Assembly: GCF_041146395.1 (NCBI RefSeq)
Contig: NC_091012.1
Coordinates: forward strand, 12,824,193-12,888,192
From: Eulemur rufifrons
Taxonomy: Eukaryota > Chordata > Mammalia > Primates > Lemuridae
DNA: 64,000 nt
Reading direction: 5' to 3'
Shown here: one piece after another, positions 35,566-48,363 of the stretch
How positions within the stretch are numbered: the first letter of the stretch is position 1
Layout of the letters: each line of letters opens with the position of its first letter
Notes under the pieces: generated by a model
Seen by the model: only the letters and a program-made list of their open reading frames with translations
What the model was told of the DNA's origin: nothing
Databases searched by the model: none
Program-made: the position numbers and the translations under genes

Positions 35566-36361
35566 AAGAGAAATTGGTCTGTAGTTCTCTGTTTAGTTGC
35601 ATCCTTTCCTGGTTTTGGTATCAGGATTATGTTGGCTGCTGGTGGGACTGTAAACTATTGCAACCCCAGTGGAAAACAATATGAAGATACCTTAAACAGA
35701 TTCAAGTAGACCTACCATTCGATCTAGCAATCCCATTATTGGGCATCTACCCAGAAGAACAAAAGTCATTCTATAAAAAAGACACCGAATGTTTATAGCA
35801 GCACAATTCACAATCGCAAAGATGTGGAAACAACACAAATGCCCATCAATTCATGAATGGATAGCAAAATGTGGTATATGTATACCATGGAATATTAACT
35901 ATTAGAAATAATGGCGATATGGCATCTCTTTGGTTCTCCTGGAGAGAGTTGGAACCCATTCTATTAAGTGAAGTATCCCAATAATGGAAAAACAAGCACC
36001 ACATGTACTCACCAGCAAACTGGTTTCTCTGAGTGCACATTTGGGAATAACACCATTTGGGTATCAGACAGAGGTGGGGGCTGGGTGGAAGGGATGGGTG
36101 TATACCTACTTGATGAGTGCGATGCGCACTGCCTGGGGAATGGTCACGCTTGAGGTTTTGACTGGGGGGGATGGGGTGGGGGGAGGGGATGGGTGCACAC
36201 CTACATGATGAGTGTGATGTGCACTGTCTAGGGAATGGACACAATTGAAACACAGACTCGGGGGATGGGGAGGCATGGGCAATGTATATAGCCTGATCTT
36301 TTGTACCCCCATAATGAGCTGAAAAACAAAAAAATAAAATAAAATATATTGGAAAAAAAAA
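35003..36361 (+). mobile_element. Nested L1 with 5' inversion
   Basis: The inner L1 lies inside the outer one. Bases 35003 to about 35636 are ORF2 reverse-transcriptase sequence on the minus strand; from about 35637 the plus strand carries the ORF2 C-terminus ('ctgctggtgggactgtaaac'), the G-rich 3' UTR and a tail ending 'aaaatatattgg' plus an A-run. So the 5' part is inverted, and ORF2 sequence from the RT end to the C-terminal region is deleted at the junction. It is flanked by a 14-base direct repeat made of host L1 sequence. The inverted part contains a long open RT stretch. Confidence 0.92.
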
Positions 36362-36375
36362 AAGAATGGCTAACA
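36362..36375 (+). repeat. Target-site duplication, right copy (nested L1)
   Basis: Identical 14 bases. The outer L1 continues directly after it. Confidence 0.9.
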
Positions 36376-37321
36376 AACATATGAAAAAATGTTCAACATC
36401 TCTAATCATCAGGGAAATGCAAATCAAAACCACAATGAGATATCACTTAACTCCAGTGAGAACGGCCTTTATCGAAAAGTCCCGAAACAATACATGTTGG
36501 AGTGGATGTGGAGACACAGGAACACTCATACACTGCTGGTGGGACTGCAAACTAGTGCAACCCCTACGGAAAGCATTATGGGGATACCTTAAACAGATTC
36601 AAGTAGACCTACCATTCGATCCAGCAATCCCATTATTAGGCATCTACCCAGAAGAACAAAAGTCATTCTATAAAAAAGACACCTGCACCTGAATTTTTAT
36701 AGCAGCACAATTCACAATTGCAAAGATGTGGAAACAACCCAAATACCCATCAATTCATGAGTGGATTAGTAAAATGTGGTATATGTATTCCATGGAATAT
36801 TACTCAGCTATAAGAAATAATGGTGATATAGAATCACTTTTGTACTTTCTCCTGGAGAGAGTTGGAACGCATTCTATTAAGTGAAGTATCTCAAGAATGG
36901 AAAAATAAGCACCACATGTACTCACCAGCAAATTGGTTTCCCTGATCATCACGTAAGTGCACATTTGGGAATAACACCAATTGGGTATTGGACTGAGGTG
37001 GGCGGTGGGAGGAGGGGATGGGTGTATACCTACATGATGAGTGCGTTGCACACTGTTTGGCGAATGGACACGCTTGAATGTTCTGACTCCGGGGGATTGG
37101 GGTTGGGAGGAGGGGATGGAGGTATAGCTACATGATGCGTGCTATGTGCACTGTCTGGGGAATGGACACGCTTGAAGCTCTGACTCGGGGGGATGGGTGG
37201 GACATGGGCAGTATATATAACCTGAACTTATGTATCCCCATGATAAGTTGAAATAAATAAAAAAATAAAAAAATAAAAATAATAAAAACATAAAAGCAAT
37301 GCCAAATTTTTGTCTTCATTC

Positions 37322-37665
37322 TTTTTTTTTTTTTTTTTTTTTTTTGAGACAGAGTCTCACTCTGTTGCCCGGGCTAGAGTGAGTGCCGTGGCGTCAGCCT
37401 AGCTCACAGCAACCTCAAACTCCTGAGCTCAAGCGATCCTCCTGTCTCAGCCTCCCGAGTAGCTGAGACTACAGGCATGCGCCACCATGCCCGGCTCATT
37501 TTTTCTGTATATATTTTTAGCTGTCCATATAATTTCTTTCTATTTTTAGTAGAGATGGGGTCTCGCTCTTGCTCAGGCTGGTCTCGAACTCCTGAGCTCA
37601 AACGATCCGCCCACCTCGGCCTCCCAGAGAGCTAGGATTACAGGCGTGAGCCACCGCGCCCGGCC
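37322..37665 (-). mobile_element. Alu element, full-length, lemur type
   Basis: A complete antisense Alu: T-run, 'gagacagagtctcactctgttgcccgggct', the strepsirrhine-type 'agtgccgtggcgtcagcct', a middle T-rich spacer, then the right-to-left order ending 'ccaccgcgcccggcc'. Well conserved and CpG-containing, so younger than the Alus at 58.2 and 62.5 kb. It sits right after the A-rich tail of the L1 ending near 37290. Confidence 0.95.
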
Positions 37666-37669
37666 TGTT

Positions 37670-38340
37670 CTTATATTTAAACTTAGTCCTGAGTTTAAAT
37701 GAATTTTTCATAAACATTTTTCAGAAAGTTACTCAAACTCTTGATATAAAATTTCTTCTTTTTTTAAATGGTGTTGATGGTATCTTTATGATATGAGTAC
37801 TTTGAGGATTAAATAATATATTTGTGTTTAATAAATAGTAGTATCGTTTTGTCTTTCCTTAACTTCATCTTCAGGAGCAATATCTGAGAGAAGTAACTTT
37901 AAAATCTTGGCAGCAATTATGAGTTGCACATGCAAATACTCAATTAATATGGACCAGCCCCATGGAGACATGTTTCAATTTAAAGTAGTTTGACTTAAAT
38001 TAGTGTGAAATTACAGAGCTTCTAAATTAGAAATTTTAAAAAGCAAACCCTTCACTCATCTCTTATATCAAAATTAATCCTTTTAAAAGTTTACTTAGGT
38101 CACGTTTAATCAGTTGCCATCTGGGATACTTATAATGAAAGCAACGTGTGATTCATATGTTCACGAAATTGCACTGTTAGGGTATCCTGGCTCCAGGGTT
38201 GATATTTCTAGTTGTGACTTTTTCCCTCTGTGTTCCTAGGGTACATTGTGTATAACCCTAATCATGCTACTTAGGTTGTGATGTAATTATTTGTTTACAC
38301 CCCTCATTCCATTTCTCATTCATAAACTTCTTTGGTTGAG
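37670..38340. other. No recognisable feature
   Basis: AT-rich; nothing supported. Confidence 0.45.
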
Positions 38341-38344
38341 AAAA

Positions 38345-40105
38345 AAAATCATTACCATTTTTATATGCCAACAGTAAGTATTCTGAAAAGGAAATCAAAA
38401 TAGTAATCATATTTACTATAGCTACAAATAAAATAAAATACCTAGGAATAAACTTAACCAAAGAAAAGAAAGATCTCTACAATGAAAACTACAAAAAATT
38501 GAAAAATTGAAAATGACACAGAAAATGGAAAGATAATTCATGCTAATGGATTGAAAAATCAATAGTGTTGAAAAGTAAATTCTATCCAAAGCAATCTTAG
38601 AATCAATGCAATATCTATCAAAATAAAAATAACATTCTTCACTGAAACAGAAAAATCCTAAAATTTATATGGAACACAAAGAGACCCAGGATATCCAAAG
38701 CCTTCCTGAGCAAAAAGGACAAAAATGGAGGAATCACAATACATTACCTGACTTCAAATTACACTACAGGGCTGTAGGAAACAAAACGACATGGCACTGG
38801 CATAAAAACAAACACATTAACCAACCGAACAGAATGGAGATCCCAGAAAGAAGTCCACGCATCTACAGTGAACTTATCTTCAACAAAGTTGCCAAGAACA
38901 TAGAGCAGAGAAAGGATGGTCTCTTCAATACAGACTGCTGGGAAAACTGGATGTCCATATGAAAAAGAATGAAAGTAGACCCTCATCACTCACCCAATAA
39001 AAAAATCACATCAAAATGGATTAAAAACTTAAATCTAAGACCTCATACTATGGGACTTCTAAGAAAACATGGGGAAATGCTTCAGGACATTGGTATTGGC
39101 TGGGGCTTCTTCAGTAATACACCCAAAGCACAGAAAACCAAGGCAACACTGGACAAATGGGATCATGTCAAGATAAAAAGCTTCTGCACAGCAAAGAAGA
39201 CAATCAACAAAGTGAAGAGACAACTCACAGAATGAGAGTAAATGTTTACAAACTGCCCATCTGATGAGGGATTGATAACTAGACTATGTAAGGAGCTCCA
39301 ATACTCAGTAGGATACAATCAAATAATAAAAAAAAAATGCTCAACATCTCTAATTATCAGGGAAATGGAAATCAAATCCACATTGATATCACTTATCTCC
39401 AGTGAGAATGGACTTTATCAAAATGTCCCAAAACAGTAAATGTTGGCGTTGATGTGGAGAGCTAGGGACACTCATACACTGCTGGTGGGAATGAAAACTA
39501 GTACAACCTCTGTGGAAAGCAATATGGAGATACCTCAAGGAGCTACAGGTAGAACTACCATTTGCTCCAGCAATCCCATTACTGGGCATCTACCCAAAAG
39601 AACAAAAGACATTCTATAAAAAAGACATCTGCACTTGAGTATTTATAGCAGCACAATTCACAATTACAAAGATGTGGAAACAACTTATGTGCCCCTCAAT
39701 ATATGTGTGGATTAATAAAATGTGGTATATGTATACCATGGAGTTGTCAGCCACAAAAAAAAAAAAAATGGTGATATAGTACTCTTGTATTGTCCTGGAT
39801 AGAGCTGGAACCCATTCTACTATGTGAAGGATCCCAAGAATGGAAAAATAAGCACCACATGTACTCACCATCAATTGGATTTTACTGATCAACACTTAAA
39901 TGCACATATAAGGAATAACATTCATTGGGTGCTGGGCAGATGGGAGGGGGAGTAGGGGATGAGTATATACACACCTAATGGGTGCGGTGCATACTCTCTG
40001 GGGGATGGCCACGCTTGAAGTACTGACTCTCCTTGGACAAAGGCAATATACGTAACCTAGATATTTGTATCCCCATAATATGCTGAAATAAAAAAAATTA
40101 AAAGA
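38345..40105 (+). mobile_element. 5'-truncated L1 with internal deletion
   Basis: Sense L1 ORF2: 'aataaaatacctaggaataaactt' (start), [20 protein letters not shown].. region from 38669, 'gaaaactggatgtccatatg' and the C-terminal region to the 3' UTR and tail 'gctgaaataaaaaaaattaaaa' near 40085-40105. Around 39320-39340 a short A-run joins ORF2 parts that are normally farther apart, so an internal deletion is likely. The 3' UTR has a single G-rich unit. Broken frames throughout. Confidence 0.82.
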
Positions 40106-40109
40106 TCAA

Positions 40110-40764
40110 ATATATGGTCTGTTTGAACACACTGGATGAACTCTTGACTCTGAGAGGAGAGAGAATTCAAGAATAGGGTCCTTTTGAGGGGGCGGATATT
40201 TTACCAGAATTTGTCCTGTTGCTTTTGGGGCTATGTGGGGGAGATATAAGAAAGCTGGTGTTGGTGGCACTGAAGGTTTGGGTATATGCAGTTACTCCCA
40301 TACCAGCAAGTCTGGCCTAATTTTTCTGAACACTGCTCATCACACATAGGTGAACTGTCTTGGTAATTTCTATAGTTAGCAAAATTTTATCCAGGGGACT
40401 TTTTTTGTTTTGTTGGGTTTTTTTGCCATTTCAGGAAAGATGTGGCTTGTAATGTCGGCTTCACATGTTCTTGAAACCTCCTACCGCATTCCTCTCCTAT
40501 TTTACCAGCTTTAAAATTCTCTTCCAATGGATACACTCACAAATATATTATGAAGATCTTTACTGTACATTTCTTTGTGAAATTACCTAAATAGCCTTCT
40601 AATCTCACAATTAATCACAAATTTTAGAGTATAAATGGTTTGATAACTTTTAGCTTTAGCCAATATTTGTTTCTGTTTTAAATGATTTGACCATTTTGTT
40701 GAGTTTTGCTTTTTTGTAGTATTCCCTTTATAATAAATTATGGTTTTCCAATGTTAATTCACAA
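40110..40764. other. No recognisable feature
   Basis: Unassigned sequence; no open frame with motifs. Confidence 0.45.
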
Positions 40765-41745
40765 AAAAAATCAGCAAAATATCTGAAAAGATGTTTCTCA
40801 AAAGATGATACACAAATGGCCTCCAGGTAAACAAAACAAACAAACAAAAAAAATGGTGAACGCCATTAGACAACAGATAAATGCAAATCAAAACCACAAT
40901 GAGATACCATCTCACTCCAGTTAAAATTGCTTTTATCAAAAGCACAGACAATATCGAATGGTGGCAAGGATCTAGAGAAATGGGTTCCTTTGTATGCTCT
41001 TGCCAGGAATGTGAATTAGTGCAACCACTATGCAGACAAGTATAGAACGTTCCTCAAAAAACTAAAAATAGCAGTCCCCCAGCTAGTTATATATCTAAAG
41101 GAAGAAATATCAGTGTATCAAAAAGATATATTCACTCCTATGTTTATTCTTCTAGCATTCACAATAGCCAAGATATGGAGTCAACAAAAGTGTCCATCAA
41201 TATATTAATGAGAGAGAAACCGTGGTACATATATGCCACGGAATATTATATAGCCACAAAAAGAATAAAATTCTGCCATTTGCAACAACATAGATAGAAC
41301 TGAAGAGCATTATGTTAAGTGAAATAAGCCAAGAATAGAAAGACAAATCTAACGTGTTCTCACTCATATGTGGGAGGTAAATATTAAAACTAATTGACTT
41401 CATGGAAACAGAGCATAGAATGACGATGACTAGAGGCTGGCAAAAGCATCAGGTAGGGGGATAAATTGGGGACAGTTAATAGGTACAAAAATATAGTTAG
41501 AATTAATGGTATTTAACAGTACAACCTAGTGATGATAATCAATAATAGGATAGGCTATACTATAAAATAATTAAGAAATTGGAATTACAATGAATCTAAC
41601 ACAAAGAAATTATAAATACCTGAGGTGATGGATACCCCATCACCCTGATTTGATTAATGCACACAATATTCCCGTGTCAAATTATCACATGAATCCTATA
41701 AATATATACAACTGTTATTTACCCACAATAATTAAAAATTTTAAA
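40765..41745 (+). repeat. Old L1 3' end
   Basis: 'aatgcaaatcaaaaccacaatgagataccatctcactccag' through 'cacggaatattatatagccacaaaaag', 'cactcatatgtgggagg' and 'ctagaggctggcaaaag' to an A/T-rich end near 41745. L1M/L1P-type sense sequence. Confidence 0.78.
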
Positions 41746-41749
41746 ATGG

Positions 41750-42715
41750 ACAATAGACTTAAGTAGACATTTGTCAAAAAAGACCCACAAATGTCCAACA
41801 TATATATGAAAAAATCCTCAAGGTAAGTCATCATCAGGAAATGGCAATTCAAATCCGCTATGAGATCTCAACTTATCCTTTTAGAATGACTACTATGAAA
41901 AAGATATATTATAACCAGTTTTGTCAAATATGTGGAAGAAAGAGGAATGCTTGCACACAGTTGGTGGGAATGTAAATCAGTACCTTATAAAAAGCAGTAT
42001 AAAGATTTCTTTAGGAATTAAAAATTTAAAAAACTGTATGGTACACCAATCACAACTCTGTATAAATATCTCAGAAAAATGTTATCAGTATGTTTAAACA
42101 CATCTTCACTTCCATGTTTATTGTGGCGCTATTCATAGTAGCCAAGATATAATATCAACCTATGTGCCTGTCATTGAAAGATGAATAAAGAACATAGTAT
42201 GAATATGTATACACGATGCAATACTATTAATCCATCCATAAAAATAAAAATTCTCTCATTTTAAATCACATGGGTGAACATAAAGAACATGTGAGTTGAA
42301 ATAAGCCAGGTACAGAAATGCACATACCTCATAATTTGGCTCACATGTAGAATCCAAAAATATTGATCTCATTGCAGTAGACAGTAGTATGGTGGCCCTG
42401 GAGGTTAGGGTTTTTAGCAAAGACTGGGCTTGTGGAGATGTTTTTTTAAAGGACACATAATTTCAGTTAGATAGAAAGTATAAATTCAAGAGGTCTGTTG
42501 TACGGCATGCTGATTATATTTAATGAAGATATATTGTGTCTTTGAAATATGCTAAGAGAGTCAATGTTAAGTGTTCTTCACCACAAAAGTGATAATATGT
42601 GAAGTACATCACTTGATAATTAGCTACACTTTGGCATTTAACAATGGATATATACACTTCAAATCATATTTTACATGATAAATACATATAAGGTTATCTG
42701 TCAATTAAAAAACAA
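41750..42715 (+). repeat. Second old L1 3' end
   Basis: Another diverged sense L1 3' portion follows directly: 'catcaggaaatggcaattcaaatccgctatgag', 'gttggtgggaatgtaaatcag', 'ccatgtttattgtggcgctattcatagtagccaagat' and 'aataagccagg'. Same orientation and overlapping L1 coordinates, so it is a separate insertion, not a continuation. Confidence 0.75.
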
Positions 42716-42889
42716 ATCAATACAAATCATCATATAGCAATGTTCCAAATACTGAGCCTGAGTCATTTTCATAAGCTTAGCTGAATAGTATCAAAAATGT
42801 ATAGTTGTAGTGCTGTTTTTGTCATTCTATCTGTCACTCGTTAGCAAAGCAACTCTGATATTTACCTGCACATTCATGGTTCAGCATAG

Positions 42890-43140
42890 AACATGGAAGG
42901 GGTCAATGTACTTTAAGGCTTTTATTTTAAGCTCTGGTCACCTGGACTTCCTGGTACTGATGATTATGGTATGGCAGACACTAAAGGGATATTTGGTGCT
43001 TACTGTCCCAACACTGACCACTGTGAACACAGAAAACAGATTGCATTGAAAATCACTGAAGAAATTTTCAATCAAAAAGCTGCCAAGATCTTTGAGATTC
43101 CTCCAGAGAGAATGACTAAAACGTTGGCCACAGAAAGATG
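42890..43140 (+). other. Unidentified protein-like stretch (possible retrocopy fragment)
   Basis: In the frame starting at 42941 about 64 codons are open up to the TGA at 43139: PGLPGTDDYGMADTKGIFG, then AYCPNTDHCEHRKQIALK and EIFNQKAAKIFEIPPERM. The composition is mixed and soluble-protein-like, unlike the hydrophobic or K/N-rich chance frames nearby. No start codon context, intron, poly(A) tail or relative was recognised. It could be a piece of a processed pseudogene, or chance. Confidence 0.3.
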
Positions 43141-43144
43141 ACTA

Positions 43145-45950
43145 AAAGTGAAAACTATGGACTATGCATTGCAGCCACTGAAATAATGGAATGTAAAATA
43201 AATTCTCTAAGATTGCAGTATCAGAAAAAGAAAGATTATTCCAAATTGTAAATCCACAGAGATTGTTCTGAGATTATATTGTTATTTTCTAACACTAAAA
43301 GGCACATTCATAAAGAGATTCCACATTGGAGCATATGTTGTACTATAAGTATTTCATAGAAAATTAAATTCAAAATTTTTCACTTACCACAAAATATTAA
43401 GAGTCTTCCAAATTCGGATGTGTTTCTTTATGTAGCACTTACCATAGGCATGTTATGAATGCATAACTTATTTTAATTACTTTCATATTTATGACATTAT
43501 GTATTAGGATATAATAACATTTTTCTTTTATAAAGAAAAACAATGTTGTGTGCCTGATTTAATCCTTTGGTAGTCAGAATTGTTTAGCTTTGCTTGTGTT
43601 TTAAGGCTTTTACTTTAAGCTTAGGACACTGATTCCCTATAGCCTAATTAAGTAATCAGAATGCTGCATTAATAACCTATAAATAGCCACAGAGCCTCTA
43701 GAAAAAAATAATTTTTCACCAAATTAAAAAATGCTGAACTTCTCATCAGAACTTTTGAAGTATTGTGTGAAATGGCATGGGGTCAGGAAAAAAATCATGC
43801 AAAGGTTGTAGCCCTGACACAGGCAAAAAGATGAATCATTGTGATACATTTGTGGCTTGGAATAAAGATAAAAATAGAGCAAAATTAGAGATAATTATAA
43901 AATGAAAGAAACATAATTTCTATTTATAAATACAGAGAGTTGGTTGTTGCACAGGTGTCCTCTCTCCACAAGCAGTGTCAATGCCATTTAGAAACCATGG
44001 ATATTTTCAATCTCTTACCTTCAGTGACAAATTCATTCCCACAGGAATATTTACTGCTAATTATAAAGTATCTCTTACAAACCTAGTACTGCCCCATCAT
44101 TTTTCCCTCTATTTAAATGTCAAAAGAACCTCATAATTTATGAAGTCTTCCCAGTGTTTCCCTTAACTAATTGGCCTAATAAAGTCAATAAATCAATTAT
44201 GTTAATAACAGAAAATGAAAGAAACAATAACCAAAAACAAGTGGCCTAAATAGGATTCCTCAATTTAGAAGGAAAAAATAGAATGTGCTAAGTAAATAAA
44301 ATGTCAATTATTACACTTTGAAAATACTCACATCTTCAGATTATTTTATGAGCACCATTAAATTTTATAAAAATCGATTTTATAATCCCTGAGCAGGTCA
44401 TATAAAGAATACTTCATGAACTTCAATTAAGAAAATTACATATTAGGTTTTGCATGAGTACAAAGCAAGTGAGAACAAAGAATTTGTATGGGGAGATTCT
44501 GAACTGGAAGCTTTAAGATTTTAGGAAGTTAATGCAATGTAAAGCAAAAATAGACTTAATTTCAGAATCTTTGAGGTTTCTAGTGTGCTTCTAAATTCTC
44601 AACAGTTTTTAAATTATTTTTTTTCACAGTATATATTTTCTTTTCAAAATAGGTATAGGTCCACATTCAAACAAACATAATTATTTTTGTGTAGTTGTAT
44701 TGCTCCTAAAGTTAATCTTCACAGTGATATATTTGTATATTTAAATTCACATAAATAAAAAATATGTCTGTATGTGTTTCACAGGCCAGAGAAGTTGCAT
44801 GTTCAAAGAAAAATGTAGGATAAAATGTTACAGATAGACTTTCAGTGTTCAGAAACCTATGGCTTTTGATTATACTGGACAATCTTTATTATAACCATTA
44901 CAGTAATAATGTCATTGCACAAAAAAAAAAGAAAAAAATAGAACCTTTTGGAATATTATTCTTTAAACTATCTGAATTTAAAGCCACTGGGAAAATGGAT
45001 CACAAGAGATGCCATTTTACTATGTAATCCAATAGTACATTGTTGCCATCCATTATGTACAATGTTGAGTAATGTGGAGTAGGTTAATGTTGGTGGCAAA
45101 ATGACACTTTATTCAATCTACAATACTTTTGACACATTAAAACTTTTCTAAATTTAATTTAACAAGACAAATTGCTTACATACAATCTAAAAAGGAATTT
45201 AAAAATTCACTATATTTTATTATCCTAATGCACAATTAGTAAAAAATTTTACTTTTGAAATTGTAATTGTTTTCTTTTTTACTATAATGCAGAAGCACAT
45301 TAGCTTGTATACCTATATCATGCAGCACTTGAAATACTGTTATAAGTCAACCACAAAGCACCTCTCCACTTCATACATTTCAGTGTTTTTTATTTTCCAT
45401 AGAAAAGTACATGAATGATGCCCACCAAATATAGAAAGACTTCTAATAGCCCTTGTGTAGCAACAGTTAACCACACTCTTCCACAAAAATACTAGGAATA
45501 ATATCAGAGCATGTAGTGCTTTGAGAGCTGAATTACATCAATAGTTGCTTGTTGAAAGATGCAAAAAATCATGATATTACTTTTGTTAACCCACTCTGAC
45601 CAAAAAGTATACTTTAGAGGTTTTATTATAACTCTCAAAAAATCTATGACCTTTTTTACAGTTACATGCAAATAAATTATGAAACTATTTTAGTTGAATT
45701 ATTCTCTATAATCAACAACCAGATTTAGAGTAATGTGAGAAAGTGTTAGTGTCTTAGTGCATTATACTTTGAATACTCTGATATTGACTTAGACTTGATT
45801 TTTGATTAATGTTTTTCAAATTTACTATATATGTAAGTTATTATGTATCAAAACTTTATTGTTTGATATGGTATATGGTTTTGTTTGATATGGTATTGTT
45901 TGATACTTATTGTTTGATAAGATATGTTTTGCAGAAATATTTCTCCATAT
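43145..45950. other. AT-rich intergenic sequence
   Basis: About 2.8 kb with no recognised gene or repeat. A short imperfect tandem array of 'tgtttgatatggtat'-like units lies at about 45858-45925. Confidence 0.45.
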
Positions 45951-45954
45951 TTAT

Positions 45955-46925
<971 letters not shown>

Positions 46926-46929
46926 TGAC

Positions 46930-48355
46930 TAGACTGAGGTGGATATACTTCACAAATTGAATATATAAAATTATACCAACCAGTCTAGCAAGAAAGCACA
47001 GTAGAATACGACAGGTCTTACTTTCATTATAGATGTATAAACTTAAAAATATACTTATAGAAAAGACTTTTTGAGAACTGATAATTGGTTAGTAGTTTAT
47101 AGCACCCCAGATAAGCACAATGCCAAGAACTTCATAGAAGTGCAATGAAACTTTGTTACGATTACCCACCAAAGCTCTTACTCCTCCCTGATACAGCATG
47201 ATGTCTGTTTCAAAATCTCATCTCCTGGATTCTCTTTCAAAAGGGAATCAATCTATTGGCACATATGTCCAAACATCTTCTTCTTGGGGTCTTTGCAAAG
47301 ACTGGTTTCTATCTTCTATGACAAATATGTAACTCCCTGGGAAAGATATGTGCATGTCAAAAATAAAATCCTGTAGTATTAAAATGATGGTACATAAAAC
47401 AATTTAATTATGTATAAAATTTAAACGACAAAATCATAAAATAATCATTTCCATCTGTTAATAGATATACAATATAAAATATATAATTATTGACATTAAT
47501 GACATAAAGTTATGGGCAGATGTAAAGAGAAAGAATTTTTGTATTCAACTGAAGTTAAGTTGTTACCAGTTTAACATATGTTGTATCTTCAAAAGGTATA
47601 GGTTATTCTCAGATTAAACATAAAGAAAATATTTATAGAGATACATGAAAGAAAGTGAGAAAATAACCAAAGCATATCATGAAAAAGCAATGGGACACAA
47701 AGCAGGACAAACGGAGAGGGAAAGAAAGACAAAATAGTGATAATAGTTAAATAAAACAATTAATCCTAGGGAAATAGTAAGTCCTTTCCTTTGTGAACAT
47801 TATGTAAATATTTATGCACTAGCATTCCCAGCCAAGACAAAATTGAATACAGGGATTAAAAACTATATTCTGTCTACAAGAGATGTATCTTTATATCTAC
47901 TGAAAACAATAGACTACAGTTGGCAAGATACAAAAAGACATACAAAGAAAATATTAACCATATGAGAACAATCGAGGTCAAAATTATATTAGGCACATTA
48001 CATTTTAAGTGAGAATGTTATATTTTATAAAATAAAATTCAAGTCAAAATAGTCACAAGAGACAATGAAGGACATTAAATAATAAAAGAGTCATACACTG
48101 GGAACCTATGAAAATAATACATATATATTATATATAGTTTTTCTAATATCAAGTTTCTCAAATATACAATGAAACCATTGACAGAATTTAAGAAATAGAC
48201 GGCCATATACTAATACTAGGATAGTTCCATATTTCTCTTTCAATTATAATAAACCCAGTCAAATTATTAATAAGAAAAGAGAGAATATGAAAACTATATA
48301 AAGCAATTAAACTTGACAGATGTATAGAGAACACTCCACAGAGCAACAGTAGAAT
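46930..48355. other. No recognisable feature
   Basis: AT-rich; upstream side of the zinc-finger pseudogene. KRAB-A or KRAB-B exons were looked for and not seen. Confidence 0.45.
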
Positions 48356-48363
48356 ATGCAATC

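Larger units (their letters stand above)
34331..37290 (+). mobile_element. 5'-truncated L1 hosting another L1
   Basis: The outer element is present as 34331-34988 plus the sequence after the nested copy, 36376-37290. It starts in ORF2 ([20 protein letters not shown]), runs through the C-terminal domain to 'agaatggctaac', and resumes after the insertion with 'aaacatatgaaaaaatgttc', giving the remaining ORF2, a 3' UTR with two copies of the G-rich unit and an A-rich tail to about 37290. The inner L1 interrupts it at 34989-36375. A possible imperfect target duplication (34325-34334 and 37298-37307, one mismatch) is not secure. ORF2 has frameshifts near 34660 and 36592, so it is not coding. Confidence 0.85.

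Noticed and set aside
35846..36433. 195-codon minus-strand open frame
   Set aside because: Runs antisense through an L1 3' UTR and ORF2 end; proline-rich from the reverse complement of the G-rich unit. Not a gene.
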